Shown: piece after piece, positions 16,674-24,803 of the stretch | Layout of the letters: every line of letters begins with the position of its first letter | How positions within the stretch are numbered: position 1 is the first letter of the stretch | NCBI RefSeq assembly: GCF_007992195.1 | Contig: NZ_BJZU01000017.1 | Span: forward strand, 56,695-120,694 | Source: Methylobacterium oxalidis | Lineage (GTDB): Bacteria; Pseudomonadota; Alphaproteobacteria; Rhizobiales; Beijerinckiaceae | Direction of reading: 5' to 3' | DNA length: 64,000 bases | Translations under genes and position numbers: made by a program | The notes under the pieces: model-generated | The model's input: only the letters and a program-made list of their open reading frames with translations | Databases searched by the model: none | What the model was told of the DNA's origin: nothing

Positions 16674-18050
16674 ATGTTGCGGTCGGCCCTTAGCAGTTTT
16701 CGTGCAGCGCCGGTGCAGGCGGTCGCGGTTCAGCAGGCGCCGCGCGACGACGAGCGTCTCCTCGCCGCCGTGGAGCGGCTGATCGCGAGCCAGCATCTCG
16801 CGGCCGATGACCTGCCCGCCGGTCCCCTGGCGGACGCCCTGCGCCGGCTCGAAACGTCGAGGGCCGAGAGCCGCCTGCGCGACCTCGCCGACCTCGCGCG
16901 GCTCGCCAAGGAAGCCTCCGAGGCGGCCATCAACGTCGGCTGGACCACCTACGACGTCGGCCAGATCGCGAACTCGTCGCAGACCATCGCCAGCGCCACC
17001 GAGGAGATGGTCGCCTCGATAGCCCAGGTCGCCGAGACTTCCGAGGGCGCCGGCGTCCGCGCGCACCACGCACAGACATCGATGACGATCTGCCTGCGGG
17101 ACGTGCAGCAGACCCGCGAGGCGATGCAGGCGATCCACGACCGCACCATGCAGATCGACGAGCGCCTCAAGGTGCTCCAGGGGGCGATCGCGCAGATCGG
17201 CACCATGGCGGCCACGATCGCGGGCATCTCGGGCCAGACGAACCTTCTGGCGCTCAACGCCACCATCGAGGCGGCCCGCGCCGGCGAGGCGGGACGCGGC
17301 TTCGCGGTCGTCGCGGCCGAGGTGAAGGCGCTCTCCGGGCAGACGGCGAAATCCACCGAGGAGATCCGCTCCTGGCTCGGCACCCTGCAGGCCGAGATGG
17401 GTCTGATCGCCGACGCGGTGAGCGAGAGCCGCGAGGCCGTGGCCGGCGGCAGCGCCCTCGTCGCCGAGCTCGGCGCCCGGATCGCCGAGGCCGAGACCGG
17501 CATCACGGAGACCAGCAGCCTCACCCAGGCGCTGGCGCAGACGCTCGGCCAGCAGCGGACGGCCACCGAGGAGATCGCCCGCAACGTCCAGGACATCGCG
17601 GAGAAATCCGCCAAGACCCGCACCGAGATCGACAGCATCACCGAGCGCCTCGTGAAGACCGAGAGCTCGGCGCAGATGACGCTCGACGCGGTCGAGGAGA
17701 CGGCGCCCGTCTTCCGCCTCGTGCGGCTGCCCGCCGATATCGGCACCTGGAAGCGCCGGCTGGCGCGCATCCTCGCCGGCTTCGCGCCGGCCGAGACCGG
17801 CGCGGCGGCGATGCGCGAGGGCGAGACGCTGCGCCTGAGCCAAGCCCTCGCGCAGGCACCGGAGGCGAACCACCCGGCCTTCCCGGCCTTCGCCCGGGCG
17901 GAGGAGGCGGCCCTGCGGGAGGCCGAGCAGATGGTCCGCGCCATTGCGCGCAGCGACTGGGAGACAGGGACGCCGGCCTTCCGCGCCGCGTCGAAGGCGA
18001 TGAAGGAGATGCTCGACGCCGCAGAGCAGATCACGCGGGGAGCCCGTTAG
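16674..18050 (+). CDS. soluble methyl-accepting chemotaxis protein
   Basis: A 458-residue cytoplasmic chemoreceptor with no membrane helix and no HAMP-flanked periplasmic domain. The signalling hairpin is intact near residues 183-220 ([18 protein letters not shown], then [12 protein letters not shown]). Long coiled-coil arms lie on both sides. The C-terminal 110 residues hold [18 protein letters not shown] near residue 358, which resembles the start of a CZB zinc-binding domain, but the usual His and Cys ligands are absent. The start is the ATG at 16674, with GAGGA 8 nt upstream; a TTG at 16659 lies inside that site. No che genes adjoin it. Confidence 0.85.
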   Translation: MLRSALSSFRAAPVQAVAVQQAPRDDERLLAAVERLIASQHLAADDLPAGPLADALRRLETSRAESRLRDLADLARLAKEASEAAINVGWTTYDVGQIANSSQTIASATEEMVASIAQVAETSEGAGVRAHHAQTSMTICLRDVQQTREAMQAIHDRTMQIDERLKVLQGAIAQIGTMAATIAGISGQTNLLALNATIEAARAGEAGRGFAVVAAEVKALSGQTAKSTEEIRSWLGTLQAEMGLIADAVSESREAVAGGSALVAELGARIAEAETGITETSSLTQALAQTLGQQRTATEEIARNVQDIAEKSAKTRTEIDSITERLVKTESSAQMTLDAVEETAPVFRLVRLPADIGTWKRRLARILAGFAPAETGAAAMREGETLRLSQALAQAPEANHPAFPAFARAEEAALREAEQMVRAIARSDWETGTPAFRAASKAMKEMLDAAEQITRGAR

Positions 18051-18072
18051 GGTCCGATCCTCCGGGCCGCCT

Positions 18073-18126
18073 CGGAGTCCGGTCTGAAATTCGGACTCCG
18101 GCAAAATATCCCGGTTCGATCCGGGA
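18073..18126 (+). terminator. tandem hairpins after the chemoreceptor gene
   Basis: CGGAGTCCG (18073-18081) pairs with CGGACTCCG (18092-18100) over a 10-nt loop. TCCCGG (18109-18114) then pairs with CCGGGA (18121-18126), followed by AAAAT. The first lies about 20 nt after the chemoreceptor stop, as expected for a terminator. A TATACT at 18135-18140 could be the -10 of the next gene. Confidence 0.5.
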
Positions 18127-18199
18127 AAATGTTGTATACTGCATGCAACCGAGGGCCGGAGCGGGCGTTTCACGCTGCGGCCATGAGGGGGCAGCTTGT

Positions 18200-18574
18200 A
18201 TGACGAGAATCGTCCTGGCGTTGGCAGCCGTCCTGATCGGGACGGGAAGTCCTCTGGCGGAGGAGGCGCGGTACTTCTGCGCCGAGGATGCCAAGGTGGC
18301 GCTGACGAGCCACGACGGGCGGGGCGCCGCGCCGCCGTCCCTCCGCTTCGACGTCGAGTTGTCCGACGAGACCATGTTCGTGAAAGGCGGCTACCCCGGC
18401 ATCTATCGCTGCACGATGGCGGACGAGGGGAAGTCCAAGACGATCTACTGCCGCTCGCCGGACCGGAAGGTGATCTTCGCGATCAACACGTCGAGCCTGC
18501 GCTTCTCCCTCGCCCGCCTCAGCACGGAGGAGTCGGCGGCCCCGTTCGTCTCGGCCGGGAAATGCGTCGATTGA
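18200..18574 (+). CDS. small exported hypothetical protein
   Basis: 124 residues. A signal peptide spans about 1-21 (cleavage near PLA-E). The mature part is a compact, beta-rich 100-residue domain with three cysteines (one near the N-terminus in YFCAED, two in the middle at YRCTM and YCRSP) and a fourth in the tail (GKCVD), consistent with two disulfides. I do not recognise a family. The ATG at 18200 begins the signal peptide and has GAGGGGG about 9 nt upstream. Confidence 0.62.
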   Translation: MTRIVLALAAVLIGTGSPLAEEARYFCAEDAKVALTSHDGRGAAPPSLRFDVELSDETMFVKGGYPGIYRCTMADEGKSKTIYCRSPDRKVIFAINTSSLRFSLARLSTEESAAPFVSAGKCVD

Positions 18575-18668
18575 GCAAGGCGGGCCGTTAACCCGCCGGT
18601 CACCCTGCTCGCAGGCTGATCTCCGCCGGCCTCCGGAAGCGTGCATGATGCGGCATCTGGAGGTGCCG

Positions 18669-18956
18669 ATGTTCGTGCTGATAGCGATGGCGATGGCCGG
18701 CGGCCTGCTGACCGGCGTGGCGCTGGCGCCGCAGGGATTGCTCGTCGCGCTCCTCGGCGCGCCGCTCGGCGGCAGCCTGTGCGCGGCGCTCGCCGCCCTT
18801 CTCCTGATGCGGCGCCGCGACGAGGATTGGCGGCGCGATGCCGACCTCGACGCGCAGGTCGACGCGATGGTCGCCTCGCTTCGCGCGGTCGCGGCCCGGG
18901 CGAACGGGCCGGGCGAGCGCGAGGCTCACCCGAACGCCGGCTCGCGCGCGGCCTGA
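18669..18956 (+). CDS. small membrane protein
   Basis: 95 residues with two hydrophobic helices (about 2-22 and 25-47) followed by a basic RRR and a polar, charged C-terminal helix. I do not recognise a family. The ATG at 18669 is preferred because GGAGG lies 5 nt upstream; ATGs at 18645 and 18648 would add eight polar residues. It is convergent with the gene at 18961, separated by 4 nt. Confidence 0.5.
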   Translation: MFVLIAMAMAGGLLTGVALAPQGLLVALLGAPLGGSLCAALAALLLMRRRDEDWRRDADLDAQVDAMVASLRAVAARANGPGEREAHPNAGSRAA

Positions 18957-18960
18957 GCGC

Positions 18961-19293
18961 TCAGGTCCGCTCCGGCCTCGTGCCGGCCTGAGGCTGCGAC
19001 GCGGGCTCGGCCCGCTTGTCGGCGTGCTTCTCGGCCTGGCGGCGGCTGATCGCCTCGACGGCGCGCAGGGCCTCCAGGCGCGCCTCCTCGTCCTCGATCG
19101 ATTCGAACGCCTTGTGCAGCCGCAGGCTGTCGAGCAGGCGCTTGCGGTCGGGCGCCTGCCCGTCCACCGCGACCTCCAGCGGCGGCGTGCCCGAATGTCC
19201 GGGCACGGGGCGCTCGGCGAAGAATGCGGCCGGGCTCAGGTCGAGCGCCGCCGCGATCCTGCGCAGCAGATCCCACTCGTAATCCTTCGACAT
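18961..19293 (-). CDS. hypothetical protein, partly regulator-like
   Basis: A 110-residue soluble, charged, mostly helical protein. The N-terminal segment (WDLLRRIAAALDLSPAAFFAE) resembles the last helices of an XRE-type DNA-binding domain, but the recognition helix is missing, so DNA binding is not supported. The second half is a Glu/Arg-rich helix and a disordered tail. It may be a remnant or a protein-interaction module. It is divergent from luxR. Confidence 0.5.
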   Translation of the reverse strand: MSKDYEWDLLRRIAAALDLSPAAFFAERPVPGHSGTPPLEVAVDGQAPDRKRLLDSLRLHKAFESIEDEEARLEALRAVEAISRRQAEKHADKRAEPASQPQAGTRPERT

Positions 19294-19515
19294 CGCGACT
19301 CACCTGTGCGAGCGGGCGCCCCAGCGTGGCCCGGCGGCCCGGGCCGCCCCGGCATCGCGCCGGGCTGGGAAGACCCGGCGCCTACCGGGGAGGAAAAAGA
19401 GCCCGTTCATACAATTTCTCCTGGCATCATCCACCCGGGCGAAAGCGTCAAGTTAAACTATCTCGCGAGTTTGCGGTTTGGTACAATCAGAGGTCGACAT
19501 CGTGATCGCCCCTTC

Positions 19516-20247
19516 GTGCCCGACATCCGCCAGACCTCGTTCGACATCATCCACCGGCTGCGGGCGACGCGCTCGCGTGCGGAGGTCTACGCCGAATTGC
19601 GGGCCGCGGGCCGCATATTCGGGTACGACGCCTTCCTGATCGGCGGACTTCCCCAGACCGAAGCCGAGGGCCTCCTCGACTGCGCCATGATCACGGGCTG
19701 GCCGGACGCGTGGTCGCGGCGCTACCATTGCCAGGGCTACCTGCATCAGGATCCGGTGATCCGGCAGATCCGGCGTACCACGGAGCCGTTCCTCTGGACG
19801 GATGCGGCGCGCCTGCACGAGGACCCGAACGGCGCCCGCGTCATGGACGAGGCGCGCGGCTTCGGGCTCCGGGACGGCTTCTGCGTGCCTTTCCACGACC
19901 TCGACGGACGCGAGGCCGGAGTGAGCTTCGGGTCCGATCGCCTCAGCCTCTCCGAGGACGAGCGCGCCGGCCTCCACCTCGTGGCGATCTACGCGATGTC
20001 GAAGGCGCGCGCGGTGTCGGCGCTGCGCGCGAAGGGCGAGTTCGAGCCTCCGGGCGGCCTCACCGACCGGGAGATCGAGTGCCTGAAATGGTCGGCGGCC
20101 GGCAAGAGTGCCTGGGACACCGGCCAGATCCTCGCGATCTCGTCGCGGACGGTGGAGGCGCACCTCGCCAGCGCGGCGCGCAAGCTGAACGCCGTCAACC
20201 GCGTCCAGTCGATCGCCGAGGCGCTCCGGCGCGGCATCATAGCCTGA
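19516..20247 (+). CDS. LuxR-family quorum-sensing transcription factor
   Basis: About 243 residues. The N-terminal autoinducer-binding domain keeps the family's acyl-HSL contacts: W66, Y70, D79, P80 and W94 in the block WSRRYHCQGYLHQDP to PFLW. The C-terminal helix-turn-helix has LTDREIECLKW and the recognition segment SSRTVEAHLASAARKL. It lies 89 nt upstream of the AHL synthase gene, so it is very probably its cognate regulator. The start is uncertain: GTG 19516 fits the family length and the usual 'IRQTSF' beginning but lacks a good ribosome site; TTG 19471 is an alternative. Confidence 0.88.
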   Translation: MPDIRQTSFDIIHRLRATRSRAEVYAELRAAGRIFGYDAFLIGGLPQTEAEGLLDCAMITGWPDAWSRRYHCQGYLHQDPVIRQIRRTTEPFLWTDAARLHEDPNGARVMDEARGFGLRDGFCVPFHDLDGREAGVSFGSDRLSLSEDERAGLHLVAIYAMSKARAVSALRAKGEFEPPGGLTDREIECLKWSAAGKSAWDTGQILAISSRTVEAHLASAARKLNAVNRVQSIAEALRRGIIA

Positions 20248-20267
20248 CGGTCGCACCCCCCTCCACC

Positions 20268-20281
20268 TCGTAAATCTACGA
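20268..20281 (+). promoter_or_regulatory. inverted repeat upstream of luxI (possible LuxR-binding site)
   Basis: TCGTA (20268-20272) and TACGA (20277-20281) form a perfect inverted repeat with a 4-nt spacer, centred about 62 bp before the luxI start. It is shorter than the classical 20-bp lux box and does not match its CTG..CAG core, so assignment to the upstream LuxR protein is by position only. Confidence 0.4.
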
Positions 20282-20336
20282 ATACGCCCGCGCGGCTTCC
20301 TGCCCGACTCTCCCGGCGACGAGGAGGGCCGCAGGC

Positions 20337-20999
20337 ATGTTCAAACTCATCAGCGGGCAGGACGGTTCGGAAGATCCGAACCTCATGGACAAGGTCTACC
20401 GGTTCCGGCACGACTTCTTCGTCGAGCACCTGAAATGGGAAGCGTGCCGCAAGCCGGACGGGCGCGAGATCGACGCGTTCGACACGCCCGAGTGCTATCA
20501 CGTGGTCGGGCTCGAGGGCGATGAGGTCGTCTCCTACTCCCGGCTCCTGCCGACCACGCGGCCGCACCTGCAGACCCACCTCTACCCGGAGATCCTGAAA
20601 GGCGCGCCGGCCCCGTCCGGGCCGCGCATCTTCGAGTGGACGCGCTGCGCGGTGGCTCCCTCCAAGCGGGAGAGCAGTCGCGGGGCGGACGCCGTCTCAG
20701 GGCCCTCCTTCACGGCGGTGGCCGAGGCCGCGGAATTCCTCGGGCTCGAAGGGCTGCTGGTGCAGACCCACCCGATCCTGGTGAGCCGGCTGATGACCTT
20801 CGGCTGGGACGTGGAGGCCCTCGCCCTCCCCTGCCCCTACGACGGCTCGACCATCCTGCCGATCTGCGCGCGCCTGATGCCGGAGACGATCGACACCCAC
20901 CGTCAGGTCTTCGGGCTCTCCGGCTCGGTTCTCGACATCGACACCTTCGACCTTCCGCGCCGCCGGCGCATCGAGGCGCCGCGCCGCCGCTCCGCCTGA
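20337..20999 (+). CDS. luxI: acyl-homoserine-lactone synthase (LuxI family)
   Basis: 220 residues, the family's usual size. All invariant LuxI positions are present at nearly canonical numbers: R24, F28 and W34, the acidic pair D46 and D49, R69, E100 and R103 (in FEWTRCAV). It joins an acyl chain from acyl-ACP or acyl-CoA to S-adenosylmethionine to make an AHL signal. GAGGAGGG lies about 11 nt upstream. It stands directly downstream of a LuxR gene, with an inverted repeat between them. The acyl chain cannot be predicted from the sequence. Confidence 0.95.
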   Translation: MFKLISGQDGSEDPNLMDKVYRFRHDFFVEHLKWEACRKPDGREIDAFDTPECYHVVGLEGDEVVSYSRLLPTTRPHLQTHLYPEILKGAPAPSGPRIFEWTRCAVAPSKRESSRGADAVSGPSFTAVAEAAEFLGLEGLLVQTHPILVSRLMTFGWDVEALALPCPYDGSTILPICARLMPETIDTHRQVFGLSGSVLDIDTFDLPRRRRIEAPRRRSA

Positions 21000-21030
21000 C
21001 ATCCCTCAGGCCCCCGATCAGGTGAGTACC

Positions 21031-21234
21031 ATGCCAGAGCGATACACATCCAACGGCGACGCGCCCGCGAGCGCTGCGGCGCGCGCCGCCGCCCGCTGCC
21101 TCGAAGCGCGCGAGGCCATCGGGCAGATCGGGGATCCGACCGTCCAGACCCTGTTCGACCTGCTGCTGCTGCAGATCGGCCGCAACCTCGCCGAGGAGAT
21201 CCAGGGCGATTCTCGGATCGCCCTGGTGGACTAG
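21031..21234 (+). CDS. small hypothetical protein downstream of luxI
   Basis: A 67-residue soluble protein with an Ala/Arg-rich helix followed by a helix containing TLFDLLLLQIGRNLAEEI. I do not recognise a family. It starts 31 nt after luxI on the same strand and could be co-transcribed. GTG 21022 is an alternative start. LuxI-adjacent small proteins sometimes modulate AHL production, but nothing in this sequence shows that. Confidence 0.5.
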   Translation: MPERYTSNGDAPASAAARAAARCLEAREAIGQIGDPTVQTLFDLLLLQIGRNLAEEIQGDSRIALVD

Positions 21235-21292
21235 CCGGGCCTCGCCCGAGTCTCCCGCCCGAAGACCCGATGCCGTGAGAGGAGGATCGGCG

Positions 21293-21511
21293 ATGCAAGC
21301 CTACGTCGTCTGCGTGCGGGGCCTCCCGGCCTATCCGATGAAGGGCAAGGAGCACCGCTACGCCGTCCTCGCGAGCAACCGGGCCTGCGCCCTCGCCGCC
21401 ATCTCCGACCATCTCAGGTACGGGAGCATCGCGGAGCTGACGGACGAGGTGCTGCGTGCCGAGCGGGTCGAGCAGCTCGGCCTGCTGCCGGGCAAGCCGA
21501 AGCTCCTGTAG
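21293..21511 (+). CDS. small hypothetical protein
   Basis: A 72-residue soluble protein, with beta-strand-like MQAYVVCVRGLPAYP at the start and a helix after YAVLASNRACALAAISDHLRY. I do not recognise a family. AGAGGAGG lies about 8 nt before the ATG at 21293, a strong ribosome site. It is on the same strand as luxI and convergent with the LysR gene, 7 nt apart. Confidence 0.55.
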   Translation: MQAYVVCVRGLPAYPMKGKEHRYAVLASNRACALAAISDHLRYGSIAELTDEVLRAERVEQLGLLPGKPKLL

Positions 21512-21518
21512 GCGCGCC

Positions 21519-22424
21519 TCAGGGTCGGCGCCGCGCGGGATCGGCCATGATCGCCCGCAGCCGATCGCCCGCGAACTCCGCCGCCCGCGAGACCGGCCGG
21601 TCCGAGGGGTAGCACAGGACGAGGCGGCGCGTGGGCGCGGGATCGACGATCGGCGCGGCGGTCAGTCGCCCGGCCGCCACGTCCGCGCGGATCGGCGCCA
21701 GCGGCAGGATCGTGCGGCCGTATCCGTGGCGCACGAGATCCTTCAGGGCCGTGTAGCTGTCCGTCTCGACGCCGACGTCGAGCACGATGCCGGCCTCCTC
21801 CGCGAACTGGTCGAGCACGTTGCGCAGGCCGTGGCGCGGGCTCGCCAGCAGGAGGGGCATCCGGGCAAGGTCCGCGAAGCGCACGGGGCGGTCGGCCGAC
21901 AGCCCGGCATCGGGCGGCCCGATCAGGAACAGGCTCTCCCGCATCAGCGGTTCGGTCCGCAGCGCGCGGCTGGCGCGGGGATCGTAGAGCACGGCCACGT
22001 CCACCTCGCCGCGGTAGAGCCAGTCGAGCAGGTAGCCGGTATAGGCGCTGACGAGCTGGACCAGCACGGCCGGGTGCTGCGCGCGGAAGGCCGCCACCAG
22101 CGGCACCGACACCATGTCCGCCACGGTGGGCGGCACCCCGACCGCCACGTGCCCGGCGAGGGCCGAGCCCGGCCCCGCGGCGTTGGCGCGCAGGGCCTCG
22201 ATCTCGGCGAGGACCCGGCTCGCATGCGCCACCACCTCGCGGCCCCGCTCTGTCGGCACCATGCCCCGGCCGTGGCGCTCGAACAGGCGCAGGCCGAGCT
22301 CTTCCTCCAGCATCCGCACCTGCCGGCTGAGGGCCGGCTGGGCGATCCGCAACCGGCCGGCCGCCTTGCTGAGGCTGCCGAGCTCGGCCACGTGCACGAC
22401 GGTGCGAAGCTGGGACACGTCCAT
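21519..22424 (-). CDS. LysR-type transcriptional regulator
   Basis: 301 residues. The N-terminal winged helix is typical (QLRTVVHVAELGSLSKAAG, then AQPALSRQVRMLEEELG at residues 5-45), followed by the periplasmic-binding-like effector domain. It is divergent from the MFS transporter at 22522 across 97 bp holding a direct repeat, so it very likely controls that transporter and itself. The ligand is unknown. Confidence 0.92.
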   Translation of the reverse strand: MDVSQLRTVVHVAELGSLSKAAGRLRIAQPALSRQVRMLEEELGLRLFERHGRGMVPTERGREVVAHASRVLAEIEALRANAAGPGSALAGHVAVGVPPTVADMVSVPLVAAFRAQHPAVLVQLVSAYTGYLLDWLYRGEVDVAVLYDPRASRALRTEPLMRESLFLIGPPDAGLSADRPVRFADLARMPLLLASPRHGLRNVLDQFAEEAGIVLDVGVETDSYTALKDLVRHGYGRTILPLAPIRADVAAGRLTAAPIVDPAPTRRLVLCYPSDRPVSRAAEFAGDRLRAIMADPARRRP

Positions 22425-22439
22425 GAGCCATAGAATTCC

Positions 22440-22480
22440 GCGATAGCTGATTGATGTAAACGGCTGACGTGCGATAGCTG
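22440..22480. repeat. 10-bp direct repeat in the LysR-MFS intergenic region
   Basis: GCGATAGCTG occurs at 22440-22449 and again at 22471-22480, 31 bp apart, which is three helical turns. Two same-face sites between divergent lysR and transporter genes are what a LysR tetramer would use. Each copy is only part of a T-N11-A box. Confidence 0.45.
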
Positions 22481-22521
22481 CCGCGCGCGTACAACGCGCT
22501 GGTCAGACCGGAAGACCAGCC

Positions 22522-23847
22522 GTGAGCAGTGCCAGCCCCGCCGCCGACCTCGTGCCGGCCCCTGCCGCCCGTTCCGCGACGCTCCCCCGCCGCGGGCCCG
22601 CGGCCTCGGCGGGCGGGTCGCAGGCCGGAGAGGCGCGGGCGGCGACCTGGACTGAGCCGGGCACGGGCCCCTACCGGCGCATCAGCGCGGCCCTGTTCCT
22701 CGCCGGCTTCTCCACCTTCTCGCTGATCTACGCGGTGCAGCCCTTGCTGCCGGGGCTCGTCGACGAGTTCGGCATCAGCCCGTCGGCCAGCTCGCTCGCT
22801 CTGTCGCTGACGACGGGGTTCCTGGCCTTCTCCATCCTGTGCGCCGGCGCCGTCTCGGAGACCGTCAGCCGCCGCGGCCTGATGTTCGGCTCGATGACCG
22901 GCGCGGCGCTGCTGCATATCGGCAGCGCGCTCGCGCCGAGCTGGCACGCCGTGCTCGCCCTGCGGGCGCTGGAGGGCATCCTCCTCGGGGGCGTGCCGGC
23001 CGTGGCCATGGCCTATCTCGCCGAGGAGATCCACCCGCGGGCGCTCGGCGCGGCCATGGGCCTCTACGTCGGCGGCACCGCCTTCGGCGGCATGATGGGG
23101 CGGGTCGGCATCGGGATCCTGGCCGAGTTCGCCTCGTGGCGGACCGCCCTCGGGGTCCTCGGCGCCGTCGACCTCGCCGCGGCCCTCGGGTTCTTCGTCC
23201 TGCTGCCCGCCTCGCGCAACGTCGTTCGGCGCCGCGGCGTGTCCCTCGTCCACCACCGGGACGCCTGGCTGAAGCACCTGCGCAATCCGGGCCTGCCGCT
23301 CCTGTTCGCCATCGGCTTCCTCGTCCTCGGCGCCTACGTGAGCACGTTCAACTACCTGACGTTCCGGCTGACGGCCGCCCCCTACGGCTTCAGCCAGGGG
23401 CAGATCAGCGCGATCTTCACGGTGTTCCTGTTCGGCGTGGCCGCCTCCACCCTGGCCGGGTCGCTCGCCGACCGGCTCGGGCGGGGGCCCGTGCTGATCG
23501 CGGGCGTGCTCACCATGGCGGCCGGCACCGCCCTGACCTGCCTTGCCGCGCTCGGCGGCATCTTCGCGGGCATCGTCGCCGTGACGGCGGGCTTCTTCAT
23601 CGCCCACGCGGTGGCGAGTGGCTGGGTCGGCCGGATGGCGCAGGGCTCCAAGGGGCACGCCGCCTCGCTCTACCTGCTCGCCTACTATCTGGGATCGAGC
23701 CTGATGGGCTCGGCCGGCGGCTGGTTCTGGTCGGCGGCCGGCTGGCCGGCCGTGGCCGGCTTCAACGCCGGCCTGCTCGCCCTCGCACTCGCGCTCGCCC
23801 TGCGGCTGAACCGGATCGAGAAGCGTTCCGTATCCGCCCCGGCGTGA
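22522..23847 (+). CDS. MFS transporter (YnfM-like)
   Basis: A 441-residue, twelve-helix major facilitator. After a 50-residue polar N-terminus come YRRISAALFLAGFSTFSLIYAVQPLLPGL and the cytoplasmic loop between helices 2 and 3. Helix 5 carries the antiporter-like VGGTAFGGMMGR. The second half repeats the fold, with ADRLGRGPVL matching the conserved loop. Relatives export sugars or drugs, but the substrate is not readable. It starts at GTG 22522 with GGAAGAC about 10 nt upstream. Divergent LysR control is likely. Confidence 0.9.
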   Translation: MSSASPAADLVPAPAARSATLPRRGPAASAGGSQAGEARAATWTEPGTGPYRRISAALFLAGFSTFSLIYAVQPLLPGLVDEFGISPSASSLALSLTTGFLAFSILCAGAVSETVSRRGLMFGSMTGAALLHIGSALAPSWHAVLALRALEGILLGGVPAVAMAYLAEEIHPRALGAAMGLYVGGTAFGGMMGRVGIGILAEFASWRTALGVLGAVDLAAALGFFVLLPASRNVVRRRGVSLVHHRDAWLKHLRNPGLPLLFAIGFLVLGAYVSTFNYLTFRLTAAPYGFSQGQISAIFTVFLFGVAASTLAGSLADRLGRGPVLIAGVLTMAAGTALTCLAALGGIFAGIVAVTAGFFIAHAVASGWVGRMAQGSKGHAASLYLLAYYLGSSLMGSAGGWFWSAAGWPAVAGFNAGLLALALALALRLNRIEKRSVSAPA

Positions 23848-24025
23848 CCCGATGCCGAGAGCCGGGGAGTCGAGAGGCGGGGATCGGCCGCGAATGGCTT
23901 TGACGCGGCGCCACGATCGGCCTTAGCCTGATCGGCAAACGGACCTCCGCCGCCGAGCGAGGCGCCGCCCGGTCAGGGCCGAGCGACCGGACGCCCGCGC
24001 GAGGATCCGGACCGGGAGGATACAG

Positions 24026-24244
24026 ATGTTCGCCGCCGGCATCCGCGGGGCCGTCTCGCATCGGATCGTCGATTCCTACCCCGCCGTGGAGCGCCATCTC
24101 GGCCGCCCCGGCCGCGGCCGGGCGGCGAACGACAACGCCGCGCCGGCCGCGTCGCGTACCCGCCTGCGGGTCACCCTGTCGGGAGCGCTGCTCGGCACGC
24201 TCGCGCTGATCGCGATCCTCGCCGGCTCTTGGCCGCTAGGTTGA
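24026..24244 (+). CDS. small protein with one C-terminal membrane helix
   Basis: 72 residues: a basic, soluble N-terminal half (SHRIVDSYPAVERHLGRPGRG) and a single hydrophobic helix from about 50 to 68. GGGAGGA lies 8 nt upstream of the ATG. I do not recognise a family; a tail-anchored protein is the simplest reading. It overlaps the convergent DUF6894 gene by 9 nt at the 3' end. Confidence 0.5.
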   Translation: MFAAGIRGAVSHRIVDSYPAVERHLGRPGRGRAANDNAAPAASRTRLRVTLSGALLGTLALIAILAGSWPLG

Positions 24245-24487
24245 GGCGCCCGGGTCCTGCCACGCGCCGACGAAGTTGAGCATGCCCTGATAGAGGGTCG
24301 TGCCGGCCTCGTCCCGCACCTGGACCAGGAAGGTGTGCCGATCGCCCGAAGCGATCTTCTCGCGGGCCATGTCGGGCAGCATCGCGGTCGCGAGGCGGCG
24401 CGCCGTCGTCGCGTCGGGAAGGTCCTGCCCCTCCTCGTCGCGCACGTTCAGTTCGCCGTCGTCCGAGTCGATGAAGAAGCGCGGCAT
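24236..24487 (-). CDS. DUF6894 family protein
   Basis: An 83-residue soluble protein beginning MPRFFIDSDDGELNVRDEEG and continuing with a helix (TTARRLATAMLPDMARE) and two closing strands (TFLVQVRDEAG, YQGMLNFVG). This is the layout of the DUF6894 proteins common in Methylobacterium and relatives, whose function is unknown. The ATG at 24487 follows GGGAG closely; a TTG five codons earlier is a less likely start. A candidate EcfG-type promoter lies 28 nt upstream. Confidence 0.75.
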   Translation of the reverse strand: MPRFFIDSDDGELNVRDEEGQDLPDATTARRLATAMLPDMAREKIASGDRHTFLVQVRDEAGTTLYQGMLNFVGAWQDPGAST

Positions 24488-24514
24488 CTCCCATCCCCCC
24501 AAGCGCGGGAGGAG

Positions 24515-24539
24515 AACAGGACGGCGGGTCCGCGGTTCC
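24515..24539 (-). promoter_or_regulatory. EcfG-like promoter candidate for the DUF6894 gene
   Basis: On the minus strand GGAAC (24539-24535), a 16-nt spacer and TGTT (24518-24515) match GGAAC-N16-CGTT with one mismatch. The gene starts 28 nt downstream. A second GGAAC seven bases further upstream has no matching -10. Confidence 0.4.
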
Positions 24540-24803
24540 CGGTTCCCCGGCGCGAAGAGTCGCGGCCCGAAGATCCGGACCGATGCCGCGCCGCCCCGCG
24601 CGGCCTCCTCCCGCCGCGATCGGCTTCCGCAGTCCGACGCCGTGTCCTCGCCCGAGAAAGTCTCGTCTTAACCGCGCGGGTTATTGTTAATCCGCACCCC
24701 CTGCGGGATGGTCATTGGCCGGCAACAAACCGGATTGCCAACTCACGCAATGTTTGCAACTTGAAGATGCAATAGAGACCATCGAAATTCGGAGAAACGT
24801 CCC
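24540..24803. other. non-coding stretch between DUF6894 gene and a 29-codon gene
   Basis: About 260 nt without a convincing gene. The first half is GC-rich. The last 130 nt are clearly richer in A and T (TTATTGTTAATCC near 24680) and probably hold the promoter of the short gene at 24804. I see no repeat or RNA gene. Confidence 0.4.

Noticed and set aside
21358..23658. A 766-codon minus-strand frame across the lysR-MFS region
   Set aside because: It crosses two clearly identified genes and the promoter between them.
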